This document shows, piece by piece, positions 25,686 to 34,294 of a DNA stretch of 64,000 bases (the stretch's first letter is position 1; each line of letters opens with the position of its first letter). Source of the stretch: RGIG2041 sp045546315 (GTDB lineage Bacteria; Bacillota; Clostridia; UBA1381; UMGS1253); contig JAZQCN010000095.1 of the NCBI GenBank assembly GCA_045546315.1, positions 39,972 through 103,971 of the forward strand, given 5' to 3'. The notes under the pieces are model-generated. The model did no database searches. It was given only the letters and a program-made list of their open reading frames with translations, and was not told the origin of the DNA. Position numbers and translations under genes: made by a program.

Positions 25686-26702
25686 ATGAATTTGTTTTCT
25701 TTGCTGATTTTCCGCCCGATGGGTTGGCTTCTTCAGCTTTTATACTCCTTTATTCAAAATTACGGTCTGGCATTGATTGCCTTTACCGTATTGATTAAAC
25801 TTCTGATTCTGCCTTTAAACATCAAGTCGCAAAAAGCAATGCTTAAGCAGCAAAAGCTGCAGCCGCTGATGCAGGAGATTCAGAAAAAGTACGCACACGA
25901 CAAAGAAAAGCAGAGCCAGGAGCTGATGAAGCTTTATAAGGAAAACGGTGCCAGCCCGACGGCAGGCTGTCTGCCGATGCTGATTCAGTTTCCGCTGATT
26001 ATCGGCTTATATACCGTATTGCGTATGCCGCTTTCCTTTATGTGCGGCGTAAACTTCAACACACCGGAAAACATCAATAAGGTGCTTGAGCTGCAAAAGC
26101 TGGTAAAAGGGATTCCGGAGCTTGCAAAAAATGCGGGTGAAACCTTTTTAAACTCCAATATGAAAACATTGGCAGACAATTTCCAGATTGAAATGAGTAG
26201 CTTTGCCTCTTCCCTGGCAGATATGGGCTATACCCAGTTTGCCGACTGGAAAGTCAACTTTAATTTCCTCGGCTTGGATTTATCGAGATATCCGAGTGAA
26301 TTCCCGCTTTTAAGCTTTATTTTCGGCGGTGAAAGCATTCCGGTAGAAACCATTTTGTCGACGCTTCCGCTTTTGATTATTCCGGTGCTCGCCGGTGTAA
26401 CCAGCTGGATTTTGGCAAAAATGACACAAAACAAGCAACAGGCCTCGGCTGCACAGGCAAACGGCGGTCAGACAGAGGATACTGCTGCACAGATGAATAA
26501 ATCCATGACCTTAATGATGCCGATTATGTCGCTTGTGTTTTCCTACACACTGCCGTCCGGTATCGGTATGTACTGGATTGTATCGAATGTAGTACAAATG
26601 ATTCAGCAAAAAGTAACCGCTGTGATATTTAAAAAGAAAGAGGATGAGATCGTTGTTATCGACACAATTAAAAAGAACGGAAAAAACGGCAAAAACCGTT
26701 GA
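25686..26702 (+). CDS. yidC: Membrane protein insertase YidC
   Basis: 338 residues. YidC/Oxa1 core: first helix, then LIKLLILPLNIKSQKAMLKQ (cytosolic helical loop, around 41-60), GCLPMLIQFPLIIGLYTVLR, later GVTSWILAK and MPIMSLVFSYTLPSGIGMYW near the end. A long 70-residue extracellular-side segment lies between helices 2 and 3, longer than in SpoIIIJ. Inserts inner membrane proteins. The ATG follows AGAGAGG. It overlaps the jag gene by about 50 bases. Confidence 0.95.
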   Translation: MNLFSLLIFRPMGWLLQLLYSFIQNYGLALIAFTVLIKLLILPLNIKSQKAMLKQQKLQPLMQEIQKKYAHDKEKQSQELMKLYKENGASPTAGCLPMLIQFPLIIGLYTVLRMPLSFMCGVNFNTPENINKVLELQKLVKGIPELAKNAGETFLNSNMKTLADNFQIEMSSFASSLADMGYTQFADWKVNFNFLGLDLSRYPSEFPLLSFIFGGESIPVETILSTLPLLIIPVLAGVTSWILAKMTQNKQQASAAQANGGQTEDTAAQMNKSMTLMMPIMSLVFSYTLPSGIGMYWIVSNVVQMIQQKVTAVIFKKKEDEIVVIDTIKKNGKNGKNR

Positions 26703-27297
26703 TGAAGCAATAGAACTGGCACTGGCTGAGCTCGGTGCAAGCAAAGACCAGGTAGAAATCGAAGTGCTCGATGAGGGCAGCAAGGGTCTTTTCGGTATTT
26801 TAGGCGGCAAAGACGCTCGCGTTATCGTAACGAAGAAGGATTCCCCGGCAGATAAGGCAACCGCCTTCTTAAGTGAGCTGTTTTTGAGCATGGGCATCCG
26901 CGTGCAGATTGATGCAGAATTAAACGGCGATGTGCTCAACATCAACTTAAGCGGTAACGATATGGGCATTGTAATCGGTAAGCGCGGCGACACGCTCGAT
27001 TCCATCCAGTATCTGACCAGCCTGGTTGTAAACAATGCAAAGGGCAGCTACATCAAGGTAACCATCGACACCGAAAACTACAGAGAAAAGCGCAAGGAAG
27101 CACTGGAAGCGCTGGCTGTACGCATTGCAAACAAGGTTGAAAGAACCGGCAAGCGTCACACCTTCGAGCCGATGAATCCGTATGAAAGACGCATCATCCA
27201 CTCGAAGCTGCAGGCTTATGAAAATGTAACCACCTATTCCATCGGCGAGGATCCGAACCGTAAGATTGTGGTTATGTTAAAGGACAAGGAAAAATAA
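26653..27297 (+). CDS. khpB: RNA-binding protein Jag (KhpB)
   Basis: 214 residues from the TTG at 26653, 9 bases after AGAGG; an ATG at 26644 sits directly on that site. Domains in order: Jag-N (TAKTVDEAIELALAELG, with GSKGLFGILG), KH domain (GIVIGKRGDTLDSIQ) and R3H domain (NPYERRIIHSKLQ). KhpB binds RNA with KhpA and affects cell growth and sporulation. All possible starts lie inside yidC. Confidence 0.93.
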   Translation: MLSTQLKRTEKTAKTVDEAIELALAELGASKDQVEIEVLDEGSKGLFGILGGKDARVIVTKKDSPADKATAFLSELFLSMGIRVQIDAELNGDVLNINLSGNDMGIVIGKRGDTLDSIQYLTSLVVNNAKGSYIKVTIDTENYREKRKEALEALAVRIANKVERTGKRHTFEPMNPYERRIIHSKLQAYENVTTYSIGEDPNRKIVVMLKDKEK

Positions 27298-27303
27298 GAA
27301 ACT

Positions 27304-27332
27304 AAAAAAGGTCGCGGTTGCGACCTTTTTTT
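27304..27332 (+). terminator. Terminator after jag
   Basis: 12-base arms 27304-27315 and 27320-27331, loop of four, T run; separates the rpmH-jag unit from mnmE. Confidence 0.9.
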
Positions 27333-27352
27333 GAAATGAGGCGTATTGATTT

Positions 27353-28735
27353 ATGCATATATCAGATACTATTGCCGCAATCGCAACGCCGGCAGGTGTC
27401 GGCGGTATCGGCACCATCCGCATCAGCGGGCCGGATGCCATTTCTGCAGCAGATTGCATCTTTTTTGCGGCAGACAAGAAAAAGCTTGCCGACTGCCCGA
27501 CCCACACTGTACACTACGGCTTTATCAAAAACCCGGAAACCTTAGAAAAAACCGATGAGGTGCTGGTTACGCTGATGCGCGCACCGCGCACCTTCACTGC
27601 CGAGGATGTCGTCGAAATTTCGACTCACGGCTCCCCGACGGTCCTTGCTAAGGTGATGGATTTGCTCTTCGGCTGCGGTGTGCGCATAGCGGAAGCCGGC
27701 GAATTTACAAAGCGCGCTTTTTTAAACGGCAGAATTGACCTAACGCGCGCAGAGGCGGTGCTCGATGTAATCCACGCGGATTCTGACGCTTCCTTAAAAA
27801 GCGCCATTGCGCAGTTAGACGGCGGTCTGCAGCGCAGAATCGACGAAATCCGTCAGCCGCTTTTATACTGCTGTGCGCAGTTTGCGGCAGCTGTGGACTA
27901 CCCCGACGATGACATTGCCGAGCTGACCGATGCGGCGCTCGCTGAAATTTTGGAAAAGGCCGTTGCCGATTGCGACCGCTTGCTTGCCACCGCGCAGGAT
28001 GGCTGCAGCGCAAAAAACGGCATAGTGTGTGTCATTGCAGGCAAGCCGAACACCGGCAAAAGCTCGCTTTTAAATGCACTGACCAATTCCGACCGCGCAA
28101 TTGTGACCGACATTCAGGGCACAACGCGCGATGTGATTGAGCAAACGATTTCCATCGACGGCATTGCCCTGCGCCTGTTTGATACGGCAGGCATCCGCGA
28201 AACAGAGGACGCTGTCGAGCAAATTGGCGTAAGAAAAACAATGGACTATATTCACGCCGCCGACTTGGTGCTGCTGATGCTTGACAGCAGCGCAAGCATT
28301 ACCGATGAGGATAAAGAATGCATTGCAGCCGCAAGCGGCAAGCCGTGCATCCTTGTGTTAAACAAGTCCGATTTAGAAAGCAAAATCACACTCTGCGATG
28401 CCGAAGCCCTGGCAAACGGTGCGCCGATTGTGCAAATCAGTACGCACAGCGGCGAAGGGTTGGATGTGCTTCGTCAAACGATTGCCAAGCTTTGCCGCAC
28501 AGAGCAGATTCGCAGCGCAGACAATATTCTTTCCAACCTGCGCCACATTCGCGCCCTGCGCGATGCGCGCGCCGCACTTGCAGCTGCCGCACAAACGCTT
28601 GCCGACGGTATGCCGGCAGATATGTGCGTCATTGATGTAAACGATGCTTTAGAGCACCTCGGTTTAATTACGGGGCTCACCGTTTCTTCAAACATTGTCG
28701 ACGAAATTTTCGCAAACTTCTGCGTCGGAAAATAA
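27353..28735 (+). CDS. mnmE: tRNA uridine-5-carboxymethylaminomethyl modification GTPase
   Basis: 460 residues: N-terminal tetrahydrofolate-binding domain (MHISDTIAAIATPAGVGGIG), helical domain, inserted Ras-like GTPase (G1 GKPNTGKSSLLNAL, DTAGIRE, NKSD) and the C-terminal FCVGK with the catalytic-site Cys. MnmE works with MnmG on wobble U34. The partner mnmG, normally next, is absent. The start is close to the jag terminator; there is no separate promoter that I can identify. Confidence 0.96.
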   Translation: MHISDTIAAIATPAGVGGIGTIRISGPDAISAADCIFFAADKKKLADCPTHTVHYGFIKNPETLEKTDEVLVTLMRAPRTFTAEDVVEISTHGSPTVLAKVMDLLFGCGVRIAEAGEFTKRAFLNGRIDLTRAEAVLDVIHADSDASLKSAIAQLDGGLQRRIDEIRQPLLYCCAQFAAAVDYPDDDIAELTDAALAEILEKAVADCDRLLATAQDGCSAKNGIVCVIAGKPNTGKSSLLNALTNSDRAIVTDIQGTTRDVIEQTISIDGIALRLFDTAGIRETEDAVEQIGVRKTMDYIHAADLVLLMLDSSASITDEDKECIAAASGKPCILVLNKSDLESKITLCDAEALANGAPIVQISTHSGEGLDVLRQTIAKLCRTEQIRSADNILSNLRHIRALRDARAALAAAAQTLADGMPADMCVIDVNDALEHLGLITGLTVSSNIVDEIFANFCVGK

Positions 28736-28736
28736 T

Positions 28737-28768
28737 AAAAACAGCAACTCTTATGAGTTGCTGTTTTT
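28737..28768. terminator. Bidirectional terminator between mnmE and the glycosidase operon
   Basis: 14-base arms 28737-28750 and 28755-28768, loop of four, T runs on both strands. Confidence 0.93.
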
Positions 28769-28769
28769 A

Positions 28770-30194
28770 TTATTTTATATTCACAAATGTTTTTCCGCCT
28801 TTGCCGAACAGAAGCAGCATCGGTGTGTCCTTCACCGGCAAATGATTAAACTGAATGCAACCGAATGCATCCTTTTCCATCATATCCTCCGGCAGCTCGT
28901 AGATGCTACCGTCAATTAAGTCTGCTAAATAAACCGTGTCGCAGTCGCACACAATCTGCAAAGTGACCGTTGCCTGGAAATCCGTTGTTAAAACCTCACA
29001 CGGCTTCCAGTATGCAAATGCATAGCAGCCGTCCTTTTCAAAACTCCCGTATAAAAGGTCAAAAGCGCGTTCGTCCATACGAAACATCGGCTCATACATC
29101 TGCGGCAAAAATACAGCCGGCAGATTTGCGTTCTTCACATTGCCCGAGAACATCGAGGCAATGTTTTGCAGTACATAGTACGACGGCTTCGGCGCATAGG
29201 TGCCGACGGAATTGCCATCCTCGTCAAAATCGGCACGCATAACGCCGAAATGCCCATAATCCAGATACGAATTCTTTTCTCTTTTTTTGCCGTTGAGTGC
29301 TTCTATCATATCGAGCGCTGTAAAATAGTTGGTAAACTTGCACCCCATCAGAAGGTCGGTTACTAAGTGTCGCGCCATAATCTTACACTGTGTCTTTGGC
29401 GTAGTTGCACGCATTTTTAGTGCACCATACAGGCCATACTCCGACTGAGAACCACCTTCCCCTTGGATAATTTCAATATTCGGGTTGTACTGATCCAAAA
29501 CGGCGCGCAGTGCCGCAATGCGGCTCAGCATCAATGTTTCATCTACAACATAAGCGTGAAAAGAAATCGCGTCTACCCAATCACCCATACCGGTTTTCAT
29601 CGCTTCGTTAATAAAACCAACCGGCTCCATACAAATTGCGCCGCCGATGACCTTCGCCTCCGGGTCAGCCTTTTTAACGGCTTTCGCCGTTGCGATGTTA
29701 AACGCGCCAAGCTCTGTTGCGTTTACGCCGTGCTTCCAACACCAAACGCCGTCCGGCTCATTCCATATCTCATAATCGCCAACTCTACCCTTGAAATGCT
29801 CAACCGTTGCACTGACATAATTTGACCAAGCCGTCTTTTGCTCCTCGTTATGTACCGGCGGACAGCCAACCGCACCGTAAACCTCTGCGGCATACTCATC
29901 GTAGAGCTCATTGCCGTAGCAAAGGCACATCCACGGCTTTAATCCGCGCACAATCAGGTTATCTACGATTTCATCCAGCCACGCAAAATCATAGACGCCC
30001 TTTTCCTTTTCCGTGCGCTGCCAGCCGGACTGAATGCGCACCCATTTCACGCCGATTGCTGCAACCGGGTCATACGCCTTTTTCGGGTCAAACACATTTC
30101 TGTCGAGCTTTTCAAAGCCGATACCGATACGCGATTTTTCAATGTCGGATGCGTGTACCGGTGCAATCTCAGAAACCTTTTTCAATCTGTACAT
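28770..30194 (-). CDS. GH39-like glycoside hydrolase
   Basis: 474 residues, no signal peptide, so an intracellular glycosidase. The clan GH-A barrel is recognisable: VRIQSGWQRTEKEKGVYDFAWLD early, acid/base Glu in YEIWNEPDG (around 140), nucleophile Glu in EIIQGEGG (around 235). This pattern resembles GH39 xylosidases and related families; exact family is not certain. ATG at 30194 (a TTG three codons up is possible). The gene follows the MBL-fold gene by 5 bases, so the two are coexpressed, with the terminator shared with mnmE. Confidence 0.85.
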   Translation of the reverse strand: MYRLKKVSEIAPVHASDIEKSRIGIGFEKLDRNVFDPKKAYDPVAAIGVKWVRIQSGWQRTEKEKGVYDFAWLDEIVDNLIVRGLKPWMCLCYGNELYDEYAAEVYGAVGCPPVHNEEQKTAWSNYVSATVEHFKGRVGDYEIWNEPDGVWCWKHGVNATELGAFNIATAKAVKKADPEAKVIGGAICMEPVGFINEAMKTGMGDWVDAISFHAYVVDETLMLSRIAALRAVLDQYNPNIEIIQGEGGSQSEYGLYGALKMRATTPKTQCKIMARHLVTDLLMGCKFTNYFTALDMIEALNGKKREKNSYLDYGHFGVMRADFDEDGNSVGTYAPKPSYYVLQNIASMFSGNVKNANLPAVFLPQMYEPMFRMDERAFDLLYGSFEKDGCYAFAYWKPCEVLTTDFQATVTLQIVCDCDTVYLADLIDGSIYELPEDMMEKDAFGCIQFNHLPVKDTPMLLLFGKGGKTFVNIK

Positions 30195-30199
30195 ACAAA

Positions 30200-30874
30200 T
30201 CAAAGTTCCTCTCTTTTATAAATCGTCAGTTCCATTTTCTCCCACGGATAAATGTCTGCCGTAAAGTCATCGAGCATGCCCCAGTGCAGCGGCACAACGG
30301 TTTTTGCGCCGCACTTTTCTGCAAAGCGCTTTGCATCAACCGCGTTCATATTGTTGCCCATACCGTTGACCGGCACAAAAATATAGTCAATCTTTTCCGG
30401 CAAATCCGCAAAAATTTCCGTATTGTACAGCGTATCGCCCGTGATATACAGCGTTTTGCCCTCTGCCTCAATAAGCACACCGATGGCAGATAAGTCGGAA
30501 TGCTCCGCCTTTACCGCGGTCAGGCGAATACCATCTGCAAGCGTCCACTCCGTATGGCGGTTAAACAATACATAGTTGTGATTGCCGCCGTATTTACGCA
30601 GTGCCTGCCAGCCGTCCCACGGCACAAGCACCGTAATCTCCTTTTCCTGCTTTAAAATCGGCTCCACGCTCTCCGGATCAACATGGTCTAAATGATTATG
30701 TGTGCAAACCAGCGCATCAATGTCCATATGCAGATAACTTTCGTCCACCGGCATACGGCGATGCTTCTCAGAATTTACTTTCCCCACACTGTCGGAAAGG
30801 TACGGGTCAATCATAATTTTCTTATCCCCGATTTCAATGAAAAGGCCAGCCTGGCCAAGCCAAGTCATAAACAT
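30200..30874 (-). CDS. MBL-fold hydrolase, UlaG-like
   Basis: 224 residues of the metallo-beta-lactamase fold. Metal ligands: THNHLDHVD (around 61-69), EH in the segment TAVKAEHSD, and D in LYITGDTLY with a final LHWG. The shape is that of UlaG-like lactonases or general MBL hydrolases acting on small sugars. First gene of the operon with the GH39-like glycosidase, suggesting a role in breaking down a carbohydrate. Substrate unknown. Confidence 0.86.
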   Translation of the reverse strand: MFMTWLGQAGLFIEIGDKKIMIDPYLSDSVGKVNSEKHRRMPVDESYLHMDIDALVCTHNHLDHVDPESVEPILKQEKEITVLVPWDGWQALRKYGGNHNYVLFNRHTEWTLADGIRLTAVKAEHSDLSAIGVLIEAEGKTLYITGDTLYNTEIFADLPEKIDYIFVPVNGMGNNMNAVDAKRFAEKCGAKTVVPLHWGMLDDFTADIYPWEKMELTIYKREEL

Positions 30875-30963
30875 AAAAAATCCCCCTTTTTCTTTTTATT
30901 TTAGCATCTTCTCTGTTTTGCGTCTACGCATGTTATTACTGTGTTTTTTAGAAATATTACTAA

Positions 30964-30992
30964 AAAAGCGGAATCCGGCGGATTCCGCTTTT
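30964..30992 (-). terminator. Terminator after the sugar isomerase gene
   Basis: 13-base arms 30964-30976 and 30980-30992, loop of three, T run on the minus strand. Confidence 0.88.
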
Positions 30993-31004
30993 GTTTTATT
31001 GCTC

Positions 31005-31778
31005 TTACTTCAGGAACTGCTTTAAGTAGTCTGCAGACTGCTTCAGGCTCGGTACGAAATCTTCCGGACAGTTATCCTGCTCTACGCAGTAATACTTTAC
31101 GCCGCATCTTTCCGCTGTAGCAATAATTTCTGCCCAGTTTAAGTTACCGTTACCGATTTCGGCAATCTTCGGCTGAACAACCATATTTTCATCGTAGTAT
31201 ACCTGCATATCCTTCAAGTGCAGAATGTCGATTCTGCCCGCAAGCTTTTCAATCCACGCACAAACATCGCCGCCACCGCGCTGTACCCAGTGTGTGTCCA
31301 AAACAAAGCTTGTGTTTACCGGATCAAGTCCCTCAACGAGCATTTCCATTGCTGTTCTGCCGTTGTCGAGCTTTACAAACTCCTGATGATGGTTATGATA
31401 TGTAAACTTCATGCCTTCCTTTGCAATGCGCGCAGCGATTTTATTGGCAATCACAATAAAGTCCTCTACATCCTTTGCGCAGGTCGGTTTGAAGCCGCCG
31501 ATACCCATATTGGTTGTGCCGAGCTTTTTATGATTCTCAATCGCACCCTCGATGTCCTTTTTCATCATGTCGAAATTATCGTGCGTACCAACAATTTCAA
31601 TGCCTGCATCTGCAGCCATTTCGCGGAACTTGTCATAAGCAAATCCGTAGCAGCCGGCTGTCTGCGCTTCGCTGTAGCCGAGCTCAGCGAGCTTTTTAAA
31701 TGTAGCTCTTGCTTCTTCCTCGGTACCAAAGTGCGATCTTACGGTAAACAACTGTAAACCGATTTTCTTCATTTCCAT
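31005..31778 (-). CDS. Sugar phosphate isomerase/epimerase (xylose isomerase-like TIM barrel)
   Basis: 257 residues. Starts KKIGLQLFTVRSHFGTEEEA and ends with HVDN-like features CVEQDNCPEDF; the barrel strands carry the metal ligands E in FTYHNHHQEF and D in LDTHWVQRGG, H in ILHLKDMQ. Members act on sugars or myo-inositol derivatives. It has its own promoter and terminator and precedes the glycosidase/MBL operon, so it may process the released sugar. Specific substrate unknown. Confidence 0.9.
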   Translation of the reverse strand: MEMKKIGLQLFTVRSHFGTEEEARATFKKLAELGYSEAQTAGCYGFAYDKFREMAADAGIEIVGTHDNFDMMKKDIEGAIENHKKLGTTNMGIGGFKPTCAKDVEDFIVIANKIAARIAKEGMKFTYHNHHQEFVKLDNGRTAMEMLVEGLDPVNTSFVLDTHWVQRGGGDVCAWIEKLAGRIDILHLKDMQVYYDENMVVQPKIAEIGNGNLNWAEIIATAERCGVKYYCVEQDNCPEDFVPSLKQSADYLKQFLK

Positions 31779-31818
31779 ATTTCTCTACCCCTTTTTGAAA
31801 AATAGTGTTTATGAGTGT

Positions 31819-31847
31819 ATTGTATCACCTTTTTATGCACATTTCAA
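31819..31847 (-). promoter_or_regulatory. Sigma-A promoter of the sugar isomerase gene
   Basis: Minus strand TTGAAA (31847-31842), 17 bases, TACAAT (31824-31819). Confidence 0.7.
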
Positions 31848-31917
31848 TAGCAGAATAACGCATTTTTTTGCACAAAACGCTCATGCTTTTGCGACCGCAG
31901 CTTAATTTTCCTCTAAA

Positions 31918-31950
31918 AAATGCATCCGTACAAATCGCACGGATGCATTT
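31918..31950 (-). terminator. Terminator after the OPT/PqqD operon
   Basis: 12-base arms 31918-31929 and 31939-31950 with a 9-base loop; T run on the minus strand just past the PqqD stop. Confidence 0.85.
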
Positions 31951-31952
31951 CA

Positions 31953-32306
31953 TTATTCCTTCCAGGCTACGAAGCCGTAGCTGTCCAAAATCTGAAAATA
32001 CTTTGCAAGGCGCTCATACAGCGGATGTGCCGCTTCGCCGAATTTTTCATCGACCAGCTTACCAAGCTCGATGATATTTTTCTCTCCATCCAACAGCGGC
32101 CAGACAAAACTGCCGGTTTCATCCAAATGCACATAGCTTACGCGCGGCTTTTTAAAAAGCTTTTGCGCTATGCGATTAAACAGCCCCGTATTTTCAATTT
32201 CCAGCGTAACCTTCCCCTCCGCATCCGTGCTCCAGCCAAGGTGCGCCGGGCGCATAGGGATACGCTCAAGATAGTTTTTAGAAATTATATTTTTCTTTTT
32301 CTTCAT
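31953..32306 (-). CDS. PqqD-family protein linked to an OPT transporter
   Basis: 117 residues. The PqqD core occupies the last two thirds: VSYVHLDETGSFVWPLLDGEKNIIELGKLV and LAKYFQILDSYGFVAWKE (each longer than 20 residues only if joined). A basic N-terminal extension of about 35 residues precedes it. It starts 3 bases after the OPT transporter gene, so the two are tightly coupled. PqqD proteins usually bind precursor peptides; here the linkage suggests a role with an imported peptide or in regulating the transporter. Function is inference. Confidence 0.85.
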   Translation of the reverse strand: MKKKKNIISKNYLERIPMRPAHLGWSTDAEGKVTLEIENTGLFNRIAQKLFKKPRVSYVHLDETGSFVWPLLDGEKNIIELGKLVDEKFGEAAHPLYERLAKYFQILDSYGFVAWKE

Positions 32307-32309
32307 AGC

Positions 32310-34214
32310 TTACTTACGCTTCTTCCACAGCGAGAACATCAGCACGGTAACAATCGTGATGGCAAACAGCACGAGACCGCCGATATTCATAATGGCCGGA
32401 GAAAGACCGAGCCTTGCGGAAAGGTCAATCGCTTCGCCTACGCCGAATACGGCGAGAACCGCCAAGAGAATGCCAACCAGGCCTTCGCCTGCAATCATAC
32501 CCGAGCAGAACAGGATGCCGTCGTTGGTGATTGCCTTCTTCTCTTCTTCCGGCTTCTTTAATTTATCCATTGCAAGTCTTACAAGACCACCGACCATAAT
32601 GCAAGCGTTTAACTGTACCGGCAGATATACACCGATGGCAAACGGAAGCACCGGCAGACCGACAAGCTCCACAACCACTGCAATACATACACCTACCAAA
32701 ACGAGCGACCACGGGAGGTTGCCTTCCATAACGCCCTCAATAATCAGCTTCATCAAGGTTGCCTGCGGTGCTGCAAGCTCGTCGCCGCCGAAGCCCCAAG
32801 CCGTATCCAGCAGATACAGCGTGCCGCCGATGGCAAATGCCGCCGCAATAACACCGAGAATTTCACCAAACTGCTGCTTCTTTGGTGTTGCACCAAGCAA
32901 GAAGCCTGTCTTTAAGTCTTGCGAGGTATCACCTGCAATCGCAGATACGATACAGATAATCGAGCCGATAGCAATCGCGCTCTGCATACCCTTCGCGCCT
33001 GCCATACCCGTAAACTTCAAAATCAAGGTTGTGATAAGCAGCGTTGCAATCGCCATACCGGAAACCGGGTTGTTACTGCTGCCGACCAAACCAACCATAC
33101 GCGAGGACACCGTTGCAAAGAAGAAACCAAATACCACAACGATGATTGCGCCAATCAGTGTGACCGGAATTGCCGGAACGAGCCAAACGAGAATCGTTAA
33201 AATTGCAATTGCAATCAGCACAATCTTCATGCTGATATCCTGCTCTGTGCGCGCGGAGGAACCGCCCTTTGCGCCTGCAACACTCTTCATTGCGCCGGCA
33301 AAGGTTTTCACAATCAGCGGCAAAGATTTAATCAGACTGATAATACCGCCTGCTGCGAGTGCACCTGCACCGATATAACGCACATAGGTACCCCAAAGCG
33401 CACCTGCACCACCCTCGGCAAACAATGTGCCGATTGGCGCTGTACCCGGCGCAAGCGTTGTGTCTGCGCCAAAGAGCATCATCAGCGGAATGATAACCAT
33501 CCAGGAAAGCACACCGCCTGCAAACATATACGAAGAAATTCTTGCACCGCAAATGTAACCAACACTCATAACCGCCGGATAAATCTGCGTACCGATTGTG
33601 CCGGCGAAGCCCTTAAATGTATAGGAAATTTCACCTGCAACCAGCTTTAAGCCATCGATAATAAACTTAAACAGTGCAGCAAAGCCCATACCTGCAAATA
33701 CGGTAGAAGCCTTTGCGCCGCCTTCCTCGCCTGCCAAAAGCACCTCTGCGCAAGCTGTGCCCTCCGGATACGGCAGAACACCGTGCTCCTTTACGATGAG
33801 TGCATTTCTTAAAGGCACAATAAAGAATACGCCCAAAAGACCGCCCAAAAGCGCAATCAGTGTAATACTGATTATATCCGGCTTGTCCATTACGCCTTCC
33901 TTCGCCCACAAAAACAGCGCCGGCAATGTGAAAATCGCACCTGCTGCAAGCGACTCACCTGCAGAACCAATCGTCTGCACAACATTACTTTCGAGAATTG
34001 AATTTTTGCGCATAATCACGCGAATGACACCCATTGCGATTACGGCTGCCGGAATCGAGGCAGACACCGTCATACCGACTCTTAAGCCCAGATACGCATT
34101 GGCTGCGCCGAAAATTACGGAAAGCAGAATACCCATAATAATGGAAGTGACCGTGATTTCCGGGGTAATCTTCTCTGCCGGAATATACGGCTTGAAGTTT
34201 TCGTTGTTGTTCAT
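32310..34214 (-). CDS. OPT family oligopeptide transporter
   Basis: 634 residues with around 16 hydrophobic helices. OPT marks: SVIFGAANAYLGLRVGMTVSAS near the start, then NVVQTIGSAGESLAAGAIF (split) and ATVSSRMVGLVGSSNNPVSGMA near the centre, with LPVLPFAIGVYLP late. It imports oligopeptides or metal-ligand complexes using the proton gradient. GGAGTAG ribosome site; a small hairpin precedes it. Upstream, 80 bases away, is a dipeptidase, which suits uptake and hydrolysis of peptides. Confidence 0.94.
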   Translation of the reverse strand: MNNNENFKPYIPAEKITPEITVTSIIMGILLSVIFGAANAYLGLRVGMTVSASIPAAVIAMGVIRVIMRKNSILESNVVQTIGSAGESLAAGAIFTLPALFLWAKEGVMDKPDIISITLIALLGGLLGVFFIVPLRNALIVKEHGVLPYPEGTACAEVLLAGEEGGAKASTVFAGMGFAALFKFIIDGLKLVAGEISYTFKGFAGTIGTQIYPAVMSVGYICGARISSYMFAGGVLSWMVIIPLMMLFGADTTLAPGTAPIGTLFAEGGAGALWGTYVRYIGAGALAAGGIISLIKSLPLIVKTFAGAMKSVAGAKGGSSARTEQDISMKIVLIAIAILTILVWLVPAIPVTLIGAIIVVVFGFFFATVSSRMVGLVGSSNNPVSGMAIATLLITTLILKFTGMAGAKGMQSAIAIGSIICIVSAIAGDTSQDLKTGFLLGATPKKQQFGEILGVIAAAFAIGGTLYLLDTAWGFGGDELAAPQATLMKLIIEGVMEGNLPWSLVLVGVCIAVVVELVGLPVLPFAIGVYLPVQLNACIMVGGLVRLAMDKLKKPEEEKKAITNDGILFCSGMIAGEGLVGILLAVLAVFGVGEAIDLSARLGLSPAIMNIGGLVLFAITIVTVLMFSLWKKRK

Positions 34215-34294
34215 AAGCTACTCCGTTCCGCCGCAGGTCTGCGGCTGTTTTTTATCTTAATTATTTTACCATATAAAAAGGCTTTTGTGAATCC

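Noticed and set aside
32356..33378. 340-codon plus-strand frame
   Set aside because: Antisense of the OPT transporter with low-complexity Thr/Pro/Ile content; no start signal.
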